Source of the DNA: CAIQPV01 sp964480365 | GTDB lineage: Bacteria > Pseudomonadota > Gammaproteobacteria > Burkholderiales > Gallionellaceae | Assembly (NCBI GenBank): GCA_964480365.1 | Contig: CAYZPM010000014.1 | Span: forward strand, 1 to 64,000 | Length of the DNA: 64,000 bases | Direction of reading: 5' to 3' | Shown: in pieces, positions 17,437 to 25,359 of the stretch | Numbering within the stretch: position 1 is the first letter of the stretch | Layout: every line of letters starts with the position of its first letter | Position numbers and translations under genes: made by a program | Notes under the pieces: model-generated | Told to the model about the DNA's origin: nothing | Database searches by the model: none | The model's input: the letters and a program-made list of their open reading frames with translations, nothing else

Positions 17437-17520
17437 ATTTAGCCACGGATTTACATTGATGTTCACGGATGAGATCACCGGGTTTATCCGTGTTTCATCA
17501 GTGTTAATCCGTGGCTAATA
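17437..17520. repeat. Large imperfect palindrome between iscA and hscB
   Basis: Left arm TTAGCCACGGAT (17439) with internal CACGGAT, and right arm ATCCGTG with ATCCGTGGCTAA ending at 17518, form a roughly 80-bp inverted repeat. It could fold in RNA and attenuate or process the operon transcript between iscA and hscB, or be a miniature mobile repeat. Confidence 0.75.
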
Positions 17521-17526
17521 AATTAT

Positions 17527-17850
17527 TCAAACCTTAAAACTTTCGCCGCAACCGCACTGATCCTTGACGTTCGGATTATTAAATTTGAACCCTTCATTCA
17601 AACCCTCGCGCGCGTAATCCAGCTCCATGCCGTCAAGGTAAGGCAAACTCTTGGGATCAACCAATACCGTCACTCCACCGCTGACAAACTGGAGATCATC
17701 CTCTCCCGCTTCGTCGGCAAACTCCAGCTTGTACGCCATGCCCGAGCAGCCGCTGGTGCGCACTCCGAGACGCAAACCGACGCCCTTGCCGCGTCTCGCC
17801 AGAAAATTCTGTACATGTTTAGCCGCGCGCTCAGTCAGTGTAATGGACAT
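17527..17850 (-). CDS. iscA: A-type Fe-S carrier IscA
   Basis: A 107-residue A-type carrier protein with the three invariant cysteines: one in TSGCSGMAY (about 35) and two in the C-terminal CGCGESF. It holds or transfers clusters or iron in ISC assembly. It begins 4 bp after the iscU stop. A palindromic repeat follows before hscB. Confidence 0.96.
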   Translation of the reverse strand: MSITLTERAAKHVQNFLARRGKGVGLRLGVRTSGCSGMAYKLEFADEAGEDDLQFVSGGVTVLVDPKSLPYLDGMELDYAREGLNEGFKFNNPNVKDQCGCGESFKV

Positions 17851-17854
17851 GTTG

Positions 17855-18289
17855 TTACTCCTTGCAGCTCTCTTTGCAACTCTCGTTGCAAGCGCTCTGC
17901 TCCATCACCGCACTGTGCTTGCTCTTGTAATCTTTCACTGCCGCCTTGATGGCATCTTCCGCCAAAATAGAGCAGTGAATCTTCACCGGAGGCAACGCCA
18001 ATTCTTCAGCGATCTGCGTATTCTTGATCGCCAGCGCCTGATCCACAGTTTTGCCCTTGACCCACTCGGTCACCAGCGAACTCGATGCAATCGCCGAACC
18101 GCAACCGTAGGTCTTGAACTTGGCATCTTCGATCACGCCCTGCGCATTCACCTTGATCTGCAACTTCATCACATCGCCGCAAGCCGGAGCACCTACCATA
18201 CCAGTGCCGACTTGCTCATCGTCCTTATTCATCGAACCGACGTTGCGCGGATGCTCGTAGTGATCCAAAACTTTTTCGCCGTATGCCAT
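17855..18289 (-). CDS. iscU: Fe-S scaffold IscU with Cys-rich tail
   Basis: A 144-residue scaffold on which IscS and Fdx build [2Fe-2S] clusters. The three ligand cysteines are present in APACGDVM, TYGCGSA and KIHCSIL. The usual protein is about 128 residues; this one ends in an extra segment, SACNESCKESCKE, with three more cysteines and a short tandem SCKE duplication also visible in the DNA. The HscA recognition motif LPPVK is intact. The tail is unusual, and its metal-binding or redox role is unknown. A 76-bp inverted repeat copy lies just upstream. Confidence 0.95.
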   Translation of the reverse strand: MAYGEKVLDHYEHPRNVGSMNKDDEQVGTGMVGAPACGDVMKLQIKVNAQGVIEDAKFKTYGCGSAIASSSLVTEWVKGKTVDQALAIKNTQIAEELALPPVKIHCSILAEDAIKAAVKDYKSKHSAVMEQSACNESCKESCKE

Positions 18290-18309
18290 TTTCTTGCTCC
18301 TTGTCAGTC

Positions 18310-18385
18310 GCAGACGTAAGACGTAAGTTATTAGACGTAAGTTGGGATGGTTTTAACTAACAACTTACGTCTTACGTCTAACAAC
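18310..18385. repeat. 76-bp repeat, copy 2 (iscS-iscU gap side), inverted relative to copy 1
   Basis: Near-identical reverse complement of 16786-16861. The pair flanks hscB-iscA-iscU (about 1.4 kb) inside the isc operon, a geometry in which homologous recombination would invert that segment. Confidence 0.9.
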
Positions 18386-18390
18386 TGCTT

Positions 18391-19605
18391 TTAATGCGCC
18401 GCCCACTCAATCGCGCCAATATCCACGCCATCCTTGTACATTTCCCACAACGGCGACAGTTCGCGCAGCTTGCCTATCTTGTCTTTCATCAAGGCCACAA
18501 CATAATCCACCTCTTCGACAGTGGTGAATCGCCCCACGCTGAAACGTATCGAGCTATGCGCCAGTTCGTCGCTACGCCCCAAAGCGCGCAACACGTAGGA
18601 CGGCTCCAAACTTGCCGAGGTACAGGCGGAGCCGCTGGAAACTGCAATGTCCTTCACCGCCATGATCATGGATTCGCCTTCGACGTAGTTGAAGCTTACG
18701 TTCAGGTTGTGCGGCACACGCTGATCCATATCGCCATTAAGATGCACTTCTTCCATGCCGCACAGACCCTTCCACAAACGGTCACGCAACATGCGGATAC
18801 GCTCGTTTTCTGTTGCCATTTCTTCCTGCGCAATCCGGAAAGCTTCGCCCATACCGACGATCTGATGCGTGGGCAAGGTGCCGGAACGCATGCCGCGCTC
18901 ATGCCCGCCGCCATGCATCTGCGCCTCGATCCGCACACGCGGCTTACGCCGCACGTACAGCGCACCGATGCCCTTGGGGCCGTAGGTCTTGTGCGCGGAA
19001 AACGACATCATATCCACCTTCAGTTGCTGCAAGTCTATCGGCACTTTGCCGGTAGCCTGGGCCGCATCAACGTGGAACAAGATGCCCTTGTCGCGACAAA
19101 TCTCACCGATGGCGGCGATGTCCTGCACCACGCCGATTTCGTTGTTGACATGCATCACCGAAACGATGATGGTATCGGGACGCAGTGCCGCCTTGAATTT
19201 TTCCAGATCAAGCAGGCCATCCGCTTCGGGCGAGAGATAGGTGGCGGAAAAACCTTGCCGCTCCAGCTCACGCACGGTGTCGAGCACGGCCTTATGCTCG
19301 GTCATCATGGTGATGATGTGTTTGCCCTTGCCCGAGTAAAAATGCGCCGCGCCTTTCAGCGCCAGGTTATTGGACTCGGTCGCACCGGAAGTCCAGACGA
19401 TTTCTTTCGGGTCGGCATTCACCAATGCGGCCACTTGAGCACGCGCACGCTCCACCGCTTCGTCCGCCACCCAGCCGTAAGAATGAGAACGGCTGGCCGG
19501 GTTGCCGAATTTCTCGGTCAGGTACGGAATCATCGCTTCGGCCACACGCGGGTCAACCGGTGTGGTAGCCGAATAGTCCATATAAATTGGCAAGTGCAAG
19601 CTCAT
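18391..19605 (-). CDS. iscS: Cysteine desulfurase IscS
   Basis: A 404-residue pyridoxal-phosphate enzyme that removes sulfur from cysteine and passes it to IscU. MDYSATTPVDPRV opens the protein; the PLP lysine is in SFSAHKTYGPKG and the catalytic loop cysteine in SSGSACTSAS. The length equals that of E. coli IscS. The start at 19605 (MSLHLPIYMDYS) is chosen over 19683, whose extra residues overlap iscR. iscR ends 7 bp before it. Confidence 0.97.
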   Translation of the reverse strand: MSLHLPIYMDYSATTPVDPRVAEAMIPYLTEKFGNPASRSHSYGWVADEAVERARAQVAALVNADPKEIVWTSGATESNNLALKGAAHFYSGKGKHIITMMTEHKAVLDTVRELERQGFSATYLSPEADGLLDLEKFKAALRPDTIIVSVMHVNNEIGVVQDIAAIGEICRDKGILFHVDAAQATGKVPIDLQQLKVDMMSFSAHKTYGPKGIGALYVRRKPRVRIEAQMHGGGHERGMRSGTLPTHQIVGMGEAFRIAQEEMATENERIRMLRDRLWKGLCGMEEVHLNGDMDQRVPHNLNVSFNYVEGESMIMAVKDIAVSSGSACTSASLEPSYVLRALGRSDELAHSSIRFSVGRFTTVEEVDYVVALMKDKIGKLRELSPLWEMYKDGVDIGAIEWAAH

Positions 19606-19612
19606 GTTAGCG

Positions 19613-20092
19613 TCACGCTGTAGCTGTTGTAGACCTGTTGCTGCGTTTGCTGACAATCGTCGGCGCCATTCCCGCTTGATCATGCTCCTGTATGTGATTG
19701 TCCACCAGTTGCTGCAAATTCACAGTAGTCAGATAGGCTTGCAACACCTCATTCAACCCGAACCACAATGCATGAGTGTTACACGGTTTCCCGTCCACGC
19801 AATCTCCCCTGCTATTGCAATTGGTTGCATCCATCGGCTCGTCTACCGCCTTGATGATGTCGGAGATGGTAATCTGCGCGCCGGGACGCGCCAGATAATA
19901 GCCGCCTCCTGGGCCGCGTACGCTTTCCACAATGTTGTTCCTGCGCAGCCTGCCAAACAATTGCTCCAAATAAGACAGCGAAATTTTCTGGCGTTCGCTG
20001 ATACCCGCCAGCGTGACCGGGGCGGTGCCGCCGCGTGTCGCCAAATCAACCATTGCCGTAACTGCAAAACGTCCCTTGGTAGTAAGCCTCAT
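19613..20092 (-). CDS. iscR: Fe-S cluster regulator IscR
   Basis: A 159-residue Rrf2-family repressor. The N-terminal winged helix begins MRLTTKGRFAVTAMVDLA. The cluster-binding region has C92, C98 and C104 followed by His107 (NCNSRGDCVDGKPCNTH), the classic IscR [2Fe-2S] ligand set. The holo form represses its own operon; the apo form regulates a second class of sites. A good operator is visible upstream (20195-20219). It is the first gene of the isc operon. Confidence 0.97.
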   Translation of the reverse strand: MRLTTKGRFAVTAMVDLATRGGTAPVTLAGISERQKISLSYLEQLFGRLRRNNIVESVRGPGGGYYLARPGAQITISDIIKAVDEPMDATNCNSRGDCVDGKPCNTHALWFGLNEVLQAYLTTVNLQQLVDNHIQEHDQAGMAPTIVSKRSNRSTTATA

Positions 20093-20186
20093 AATATTAT
20101 CTCCTCGAATTCAAACATTGAATTAGTAAATTTTCCGTGGCGTAAATTTAGAAATTCCCGCCACCAAATACACACTGCTGGGAAGG

Positions 20187-20219
20187 ATAATATAATACCA
20201 TAACGTTTCAGTCAACTAT
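20187..20219 (-). promoter_or_regulatory. isc promoter with IscR type 1 operator
   Basis: Reading the minus strand: -35 TTGACT (20210-20215), 17-bp spacer, -10 TATTAT (20187-20192). A 25-bp stretch at 20195-20219 fits the published IscR type 1 consensus (ATASYYGACTRWWWYAGTCRRSTAT) at 21 of 25 positions, including the first 15 without a break. It covers the -35, as an autorepression site should, and overlaps the last codons of cysE. Confidence 0.8.
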
Positions 20220-20939
20220 CTTGTTCAAATAATTAGGGTCAAATTTATCGGCGGTTGCGCGCTCTTCTTCGACGTTCACACCCATCTTTTCCAGTTGTTC
20301 AAGGATGAGGTTGATGCGCTGATCCACCACCATGCTATGTCCGAGCAAGCCATGAATGGCTTTGGACATCGGGTCGTTCTGGTCATTGCCGACACCGTAG
20401 GCATTGAAACCCTGTGCCTTCTTTGCCTCATCTAAAATGCGCGCAGGGATGCCGGCTGCGGTCGCTCCCGCCGGAACATCCTTCACCACCACGGCATTGG
20501 AACCGATCTTGGCATTATCGCCAACATGGATAGGTCCCAATATCTTCGCCCCGGCACCCACCACTACACCGTTGCCCAGCGTGGGATGGCGCTTGCCTTC
20601 CTGCCATGAAGTTCCACCCAAGGTCACGCCATGGTAGATAGTCACGTCATCACCAATCTCGGCGGTTTCGCCGATTACCACACCCATGCCGTGGTCAATG
20701 AAAAAGCGTCGGCCTATGGTCGCCCCCGGATGAATCTCGATGCCGGTGAGTCCGCGACCGATGTGCGACAAAAAACGCGCCAGCCATTTGAAATCGGCAA
20801 GCCACAGGTGATGCGCCATGCGATGAAAAATACGCGCGTGCAGGCCGGGGTAGCAGGTCACCACCTCGAATGTCGTGCGTGCCGCAGGGTCGCGGTCAAA
20901 CACACTGTTTATATCTTCCCTGATTGCATCAAACATCAT
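20208..20939 (-). CDS. cysE: Serine O-acetyltransferase CysE
   Basis: A 243-residue enzyme that acetylates serine to O-acetylserine for cysteine synthesis. A helical N-terminal region is followed by a left-handed beta-helix of hexapeptide repeats (IEIHPGATIGRRFFIDHGMGVVIGETAEIGDD..), with the catalytic FIDHG and IYHGVTLGGT segments. Supplying cysteine next to the IscS desulfurase operon makes metabolic sense. Its first 11 bp overlap the end of trmJ, and its stop lies inside the iscR promoter. Confidence 0.95.
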   Translation of the reverse strand: MMFDAIREDINSVFDRDPAARTTFEVVTCYPGLHARIFHRMAHHLWLADFKWLARFLSHIGRGLTGIEIHPGATIGRRFFIDHGMGVVIGETAEIGDDVTIYHGVTLGGTSWQEGKRHPTLGNGVVVGAGAKILGPIHVGDNAKIGSNAVVVKDVPAGATAAGIPARILDEAKKAQGFNAYGVGNDQNDPMSKAIHGLLGHSMVVDQRINLILEQLEKMGVNVEEERATADKFDPNYLNKIVD

Positions 20940-21678
20940 TCACCCGCTCTTCACCCTTCTTGAGTCGCGCATTGTACCCGGTCGTGGCGCTGAGAATACC
21001 CCGAAGAATGTTGATCTCCTCCTGCTCCAGCCGCGCCCGCGCATATAAACGGCGCAATTTCTGCATCAGCTTGTTCGGATGCTTGGTGTTGAAAAACCCG
21101 ATCTGCCCCAGCACGTCCTCAAGGTGTACAAAAAACCTTTCCATTTCTTCATGTTTAGCCGGTTCCACTTCAACCTGCCGCAAACTCAGCCCCGCATACT
21201 GCATCGCCACGCTTAACTCATAACATGCCACCTGCACTGCCGCCGCAATGTTCAGCGAACTGTATTGCGGATTGGCCGGAATACGCACCAGCACATGGCT
21301 CTTGCCCATTTCCTCATTGGTCAGCCCCGACATCTCGGTGCCGAACAGCAACGCCACCTGATGCTGCGCGGCGTGGTGCGCCAGCAGCGGCATCGCCTCG
21401 CGCGGCGTCAGCACTTCGTGCGAGATGTCGCGCAGCCGCGCCGTCATTGCCACCACAAATACACAGCCCTGCAAGGCCTCGTCTATCGAGCCGCACACCA
21501 CCGCATTGCGCAGCAAATCATCCGCACCTGCGGACATGGTATCAGCCTGTGGATCGGGGAAATGGCGCGGGTTGACCAGATACAGATGGTGCAATCCCAT
21601 GGTCTTCATTGCCCGCGCCGCCGCGCCGATATTGCCCGGATGGGTGGTATGGCTGAGGACAACTCTTACATTGTCCAT
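20929..21678 (-). CDS. trmJ: tRNA (cytidine/uridine-2'-O-)-methyltransferase TrmJ
   Basis: A 249-residue SPOUT methyltransferase for position 32 of tRNA. It shows the three SpoU motifs: HPGNIGAAARAMKTMG, LLFGTEMSGLTNEE and YSSLNIAAAVQVACYE, which form the trefoil-knot SAM site, followed by a helical C-terminal extension. The start at 21678 (MDNVRVVLS) is where the family begins; the ATG at 21744 adds residues that do not belong. A trmJ gene next to cysE and iscR is a common neighbourhood. Confidence 0.94.
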   Translation of the reverse strand: MDNVRVVLSHTTHPGNIGAAARAMKTMGLHHLYLVNPRHFPDPQADTMSAGADDLLRNAVVCGSIDEALQGCVFVVAMTARLRDISHEVLTPREAMPLLAHHAAQHQVALLFGTEMSGLTNEEMGKSHVLVRIPANPQYSSLNIAAAVQVACYELSVAMQYAGLSLRQVEVEPAKHEEMERFFVHLEDVLGQIGFFNTKHPNKLMQKLRRLYARARLEQEEINILRGILSATTGYNARLKKGEERVNDV

Positions 21679-21758
21679 AAGATTCTGTTTATTCAAAACG
21701 TAATTCCAACTAAAATACGCAACCGGAATTTTCCGACCGCTCATTAAAAAGGTTCGTT

Positions 21759-22565
21759 ATGCATCCCATGCTCACCATCGCGGTGAAAGCCGCTCGCCGC
21801 GCCGGCAATTTGATCCACCGTGCCGCCGACAACCTCGACCACCTTACCGTAACCAAGAAATCGCACTCCGATTACGTCAGCGAGGTAGATCGCGCTGCGG
21901 AGCAAGCCATCATAACAACCTTGCTGGATTCCTATCCGACCCATGCGATTCTAGCAGAAGAGAGCGGCGCCCAAGGCGACTCGGAGTATGTCTGGATCAT
22001 CGACCCGCTCGACGGCACCACCAATTTCCTGCACGGCTACCAGCAATATTCCGTGTCTATCGCCTTGCAGCACAACGGTGTATTGACCCAGGCCGTGATC
22101 TACGACCCGACAAAAAATGACCTGTTTACCGCCACGCGCGGACGCGGTGCTTACCTCAACGACCGCCGCCTGCGCGTGAGCAAACGCAAGGAACTCGCCG
22201 ATTGCCTGATCGGCACCGGCTTCCCCTACAGCAAGTTCGACCATCTCGACGCCTATATGAACATCCTGCGCGACATGATGCAAAAGACCTCCGGCCTGCG
22301 CCGCCCAGGCTCCGCCGCACTCGACCTGGCCTACACCGCAGCAGGGCGCTACGACGGCTTTTTCGAAACCGGCCTCAAGCCGTGGGACATCGCCGCCGGA
22401 TGCCTGCTGATCACCGAATCGGGCGGATTGGTCGGCGACCTGCAAGGCAACGACAGCTTCCTCAAGACCGGACACCTTTGCGCAGGCAACCCCAAGATAT
22501 TCGCACAGATGCTGCAAGTGATTGCACCACATCTGACCGAAGGGTTGAAAAGCCCCGCACTCTAA
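21759..22565 (+). CDS. suhB: Inositol-1-monophosphatase family protein SuhB
   Basis: A 268-residue lithium-sensitive phosphatase family member. Metal-binding motifs are EESG, then DPLDGTTNF, and WDIAAGCLLITESGG near the C-terminus. In enterobacteria SuhB also acts in ribosomal RNA antitermination. It is divergent from trmJ and 15 bp upstream of mutS. Confidence 0.95.
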   Translation: MHPMLTIAVKAARRAGNLIHRAADNLDHLTVTKKSHSDYVSEVDRAAEQAIITTLLDSYPTHAILAEESGAQGDSEYVWIIDPLDGTTNFLHGYQQYSVSIALQHNGVLTQAVIYDPTKNDLFTATRGRGAYLNDRRLRVSKRKELADCLIGTGFPYSKFDHLDAYMNILRDMMQKTSGLRRPGSAALDLAYTAAGRYDGFFETGLKPWDIAAGCLLITESGGLVGDLQGNDSFLKTGHLCAGNPKIFAQMLQVIAPHLTEGLKSPAL

Positions 22566-22580
22566 GAAACAGCCGTACGC

Positions 22581-25334
22581 ATGACCGCCGCCCAACACAC
22601 ACCGATGATGACCCAATATCTGCGCATCAAGGCAGAGCATCCTGACATGCTGCTGTTCTACCGCATGGGGGATTTCTACGAGTTATTCCATGAGGATGCG
22701 GCACGCGCGGCCAAGCTGCTGGACATCACGCTGACCCAGCGCGGCGCTTCCAATGGCAAACCGATCAAGATGGCGGGCGTGCCCTATCACGCCGCCGAGC
22801 AATATCTGGCGCGGCTGGTCAAGCTGGGCGAGTCGATTGCGATCTGCGAGCAGATCGGCGACCCCGCCACAAGCAAAGGTCCGGTGGAACGCAAGGTAGT
22901 ACGCATCGTCACCCCAGGCACGCTCACCGATTCCGCGCTGCTGGAAGAAAAGCGCGACAGCCTGTTGCTGGCACTACATGAGCACCACGGCAAGTTGGGG
23001 ATGGCCTGGATGAATCTGGCTTCGGGGCAATTTTTCGTGTGCGAAACCACTGCGGAAAATCTGCCTGCCGAACTGGAACGCCTGCAACCCTCTGAAATCC
23101 TGCACGCGGAAAATATCCGCGTCCAAGCCAACAACCATGCATCACTAAAGACCTTGCCCGACTGGCACTTTGATTTAGAAACATCACGGCGCGCACTGTG
23201 CCAGCAGTTCGCCACACTTGACCTAGCCGGATTCGGTTGCGATGATTTCAGCGCAGGGCTGGAAGCGGCGGGCGCGCTGCTCGGCTACGCCAAGCTCACC
23301 CAAGGCCAGGCCATCAGCCATATCCGCAGCTTGCAGGTATACAGCGCAGAGCGTTACGTGCGCATGGACGCCGCCACGCGGCGCAATCTGGAAATCACCC
23401 AAACCCTGCGCGGCGAAGCCGCCCCTACCCTGCTCTCGCTGCTCGATACCTGCGCCACCAACATGGGCAGCCGCTTGTTGGGCCACTGGCTGCACCATCC
23501 ACTGCGCGAGCGCGCTGTGCTGAGAGATCGGCTGAATGCCGTAGAGCAACTGCTGTCGCCTCCCTCTCCCACCGGGGGAGGGACTGAGGGTGGGGGAACA
23601 AGTGGCGAGGTACGCACAGAGTTTTCCCCCACCCTAGCCCTTCCCCGTGGGGAGAGGGAACTGTACCGCACCGTACATGAGTACCTAAAACCCTGCGTAG
23701 ACGTAGAACGCATCACCGCGCGCATCGCCTTGCGCAGCGCGCGACCGCGCGACTTGTCAGGCCTGCGCGACACACTGCTGACTTTGCCACAACTACACAC
23801 CTCGCTGTCTGCATGTGATACACCTCTCATTGAAGCGCTAGCCGACGCACTGCACCTTCCCGTTCACCTTAATATTCACACATCCGTTCGTCCTGAGCCT
23901 GTCGAAGGATCGTCGCACAGCGACGGCGAGTCAATGAACGCCAAGGCTTCGACAGGCTCAGCCCGAACGGAAAATAATGAACTTGTCACCATATTGCAAC
24001 GCTCACTAAAAGCCGAACCCTCCAGCGTCCTGCGCGAAGGCGGCGTGATTGCCGACGGCTTCGATGCCGACCTGGACGAACTGCGCGGCATCCAGACCAA
24101 CTGCGGCGACTTCCTGCTGGCGCTGGAAGCGCGAGAACGGGCGCGCACCGGCATCACCACCTTGAAAGTGGAATACAACCGCGTGCATGGTTTCTACATC
24201 GAAGTGAGCCAGGCTCAATCCGTCAACGTGCCGGATGATTACCGCCGCCGCCAGACGCTGAAGAACGCAGAGCGTTACATCACGCCGGAACTCAAGGCGT
24301 TCGAAGACAAAGCGCTGTCGGCCAACGACCGTGCGCTGGCACGCGAGAAATTGCTCTACGAACAACTACTGGATCAGCTCGCACCGCACATCCCGCAATT
24401 GCAATGCATCGCCGCCGCGCTTGCCGAACTCGATGTACTCGCCACCTTCGCCGAACGTGCCGCCACACTGAATTTCAGCGCGCCGCAATTCGTGGACGAA
24501 CCCGTGCTGCGCATAGTCAAAGGACGCCATCCGGTGGTGGAAGCGCAAGTCGAGCAGTTCATCGCTAACGACACCGACCTGCATCATGCGCGCCGCATGC
24601 TGCTGATCACCGGCCCCAACATGGGCGGCAAATCCACCTACATGCGCCAGGTCGCACTCATCGCGCTGCTCGCGCACTGCGGCAGCTTCGTCCCGGCGCA
24701 GCAAGCCGTGCTGGGCGAACTGGATCAAATCTTCACCCGCATCGGCGCATCGGACGACCTCGCCAGCGGGCGCTCCACCTTCATGGTCGAGATGACCGAA
24801 GCCGCCAACATCCTGCACAACGCCACCGAAAAAAGTCTGGTGCTGGTGGACGAGATCGGGCGCGGCACCTCTACCTTCGACGGCCTCGCCCTCGCCTACG
24901 CCATCGCTCGACATCTACTGGAAAACAACCGCAGCTACACCCTGTTCGCCACCCACTACTTCGAACTCACGCGCCTGAACGAGGAATTCCATCAACTCGC
25001 CAACGTGCACCTGTCCGCCATCGAACACCAGCACAGCATCGTGTTCCTGCACAGCGTCAACGAGGGCGCAGCCAGCCAGAGTTACGGTCTGCAAGTCGCC
25101 GCGTTGGCGGGCGTGCCGAACAGCGTGATCCGCAGCGCGAAGAAACAACTGCGCGTGCTGGAGCAAAACAGCGCCGCGCAAAGTCCGCAGGGAGATTTGT
25201 TCGACCACAAGGCGGCAGAGATCGAAGAAGCGGAAGAGCATCCGCTGTTGGCGGCATTGCGCGAAGTGCAGCCGGATGAACTGAGTCCGAAAGAGGCGCT
25301 GGAGAGGATTTATCAACTGAAAAGATTGGTGTAG
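22581..25334 (+). CDS. mutS: DNA mismatch repair protein MutS with two repeat-derived inserts
   Basis: A 917-residue mismatch-recognition ATPase; most proteobacterial MutS proteins are about 850-880. The N-terminal mismatch-binding motif GDFYELF, the connector, core and clamp domains, Walker A GPNMGGKST (position 24612 on), Walker B LVLVDEIGRGTSTFDG and the C-terminal helix-turn-helix are all present. Two extra segments sit in the core domain: residues about 327-360 and about 435-464. Each is translated from a palindromic DNA repeat and keeps the frame. Since all catalytic parts are intact, the protein is probably functional, with surface loops lengthened by the inserts. It closely follows suhB. 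Confidence 0.96.
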   Translation: MTAAQHTPMMTQYLRIKAEHPDMLLFYRMGDFYELFHEDAARAAKLLDITLTQRGASNGKPIKMAGVPYHAAEQYLARLVKLGESIAICEQIGDPATSKGPVERKVVRIVTPGTLTDSALLEEKRDSLLLALHEHHGKLGMAWMNLASGQFFVCETTAENLPAELERLQPSEILHAENIRVQANNHASLKTLPDWHFDLETSRRALCQQFATLDLAGFGCDDFSAGLEAAGALLGYAKLTQGQAISHIRSLQVYSAERYVRMDAATRRNLEITQTLRGEAAPTLLSLLDTCATNMGSRLLGHWLHHPLRERAVLRDRLNAVEQLLSPPSPTGGGTEGGGTSGEVRTEFSPTLALPRGERELYRTVHEYLKPCVDVERITARIALRSARPRDLSGLRDTLLTLPQLHTSLSACDTPLIEALADALHLPVHLNIHTSVRPEPVEGSSHSDGESMNAKASTGSARTENNELVTILQRSLKAEPSSVLREGGVIADGFDADLDELRGIQTNCGDFLLALEARERARTGITTLKVEYNRVHGFYIEVSQAQSVNVPDDYRRRQTLKNAERYITPELKAFEDKALSANDRALAREKLLYEQLLDQLAPHIPQLQCIAAALAELDVLATFAERAATLNFSAPQFVDEPVLRIVKGRHPVVEAQVEQFIANDTDLHHARRMLLITGPNMGGKSTYMRQVALIALLAHCGSFVPAQQAVLGELDQIFTRIGASDDLASGRSTFMVEMTEAANILHNATEKSLVLVDEIGRGTSTFDGLALAYAIARHLLENNRSYTLFATHYFELTRLNEEFHQLANVHLSAIEHQHSIVFLHSVNEGAASQSYGLQVAALAGVPNSVIRSAKKQLRVLEQNSAAQSPQGDLFDHKAAEIEEAEEHPLLAALREVQPDELSPKEALERIYQLKRLV
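23559..23660 (+). repeat. Palindromic repeat inserted in frame in mutS (copy A)
   Basis: About 102 bp with arms CCCTCTCCCACCGGGG / CCCCGTGGGGAGAGGG and inner GAGGGTGGGGG / CCCCCACCCT pairs. It encodes SPPSPTGGGTEGGG...SPTLALPRGER, a composition foreign to MutS. A half-unit of similar sequence lies in the lpd-odhB gap (48866-48900). Confidence 0.8.
23883..23971 (+). repeat. Palindromic repeat inserted in frame in mutS (copy B)
   Basis: About 89 bp with arms CCTGAGCCTGTCGAAGG and CTTCGACAGGCTCAG flanked by CCGTTCG / CGAACGG. It encodes SVRPEPVEG...STGSARTE. The right arm recurs in the glycosyltransferase-like gene at 27817-27841. Confidence 0.85.
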
Positions 25335-25359
25335 AAAAATTCTCCGGAGGGCGGCAGCA

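Noticed and set aside
18394..19623. 409-codon plus-strand frame opposite iscS
   Set aside because: Antisense shadow rich in His, Arg and Gln, typical of reverse frames of GC-rich genes; iscS on the other strand is certain.
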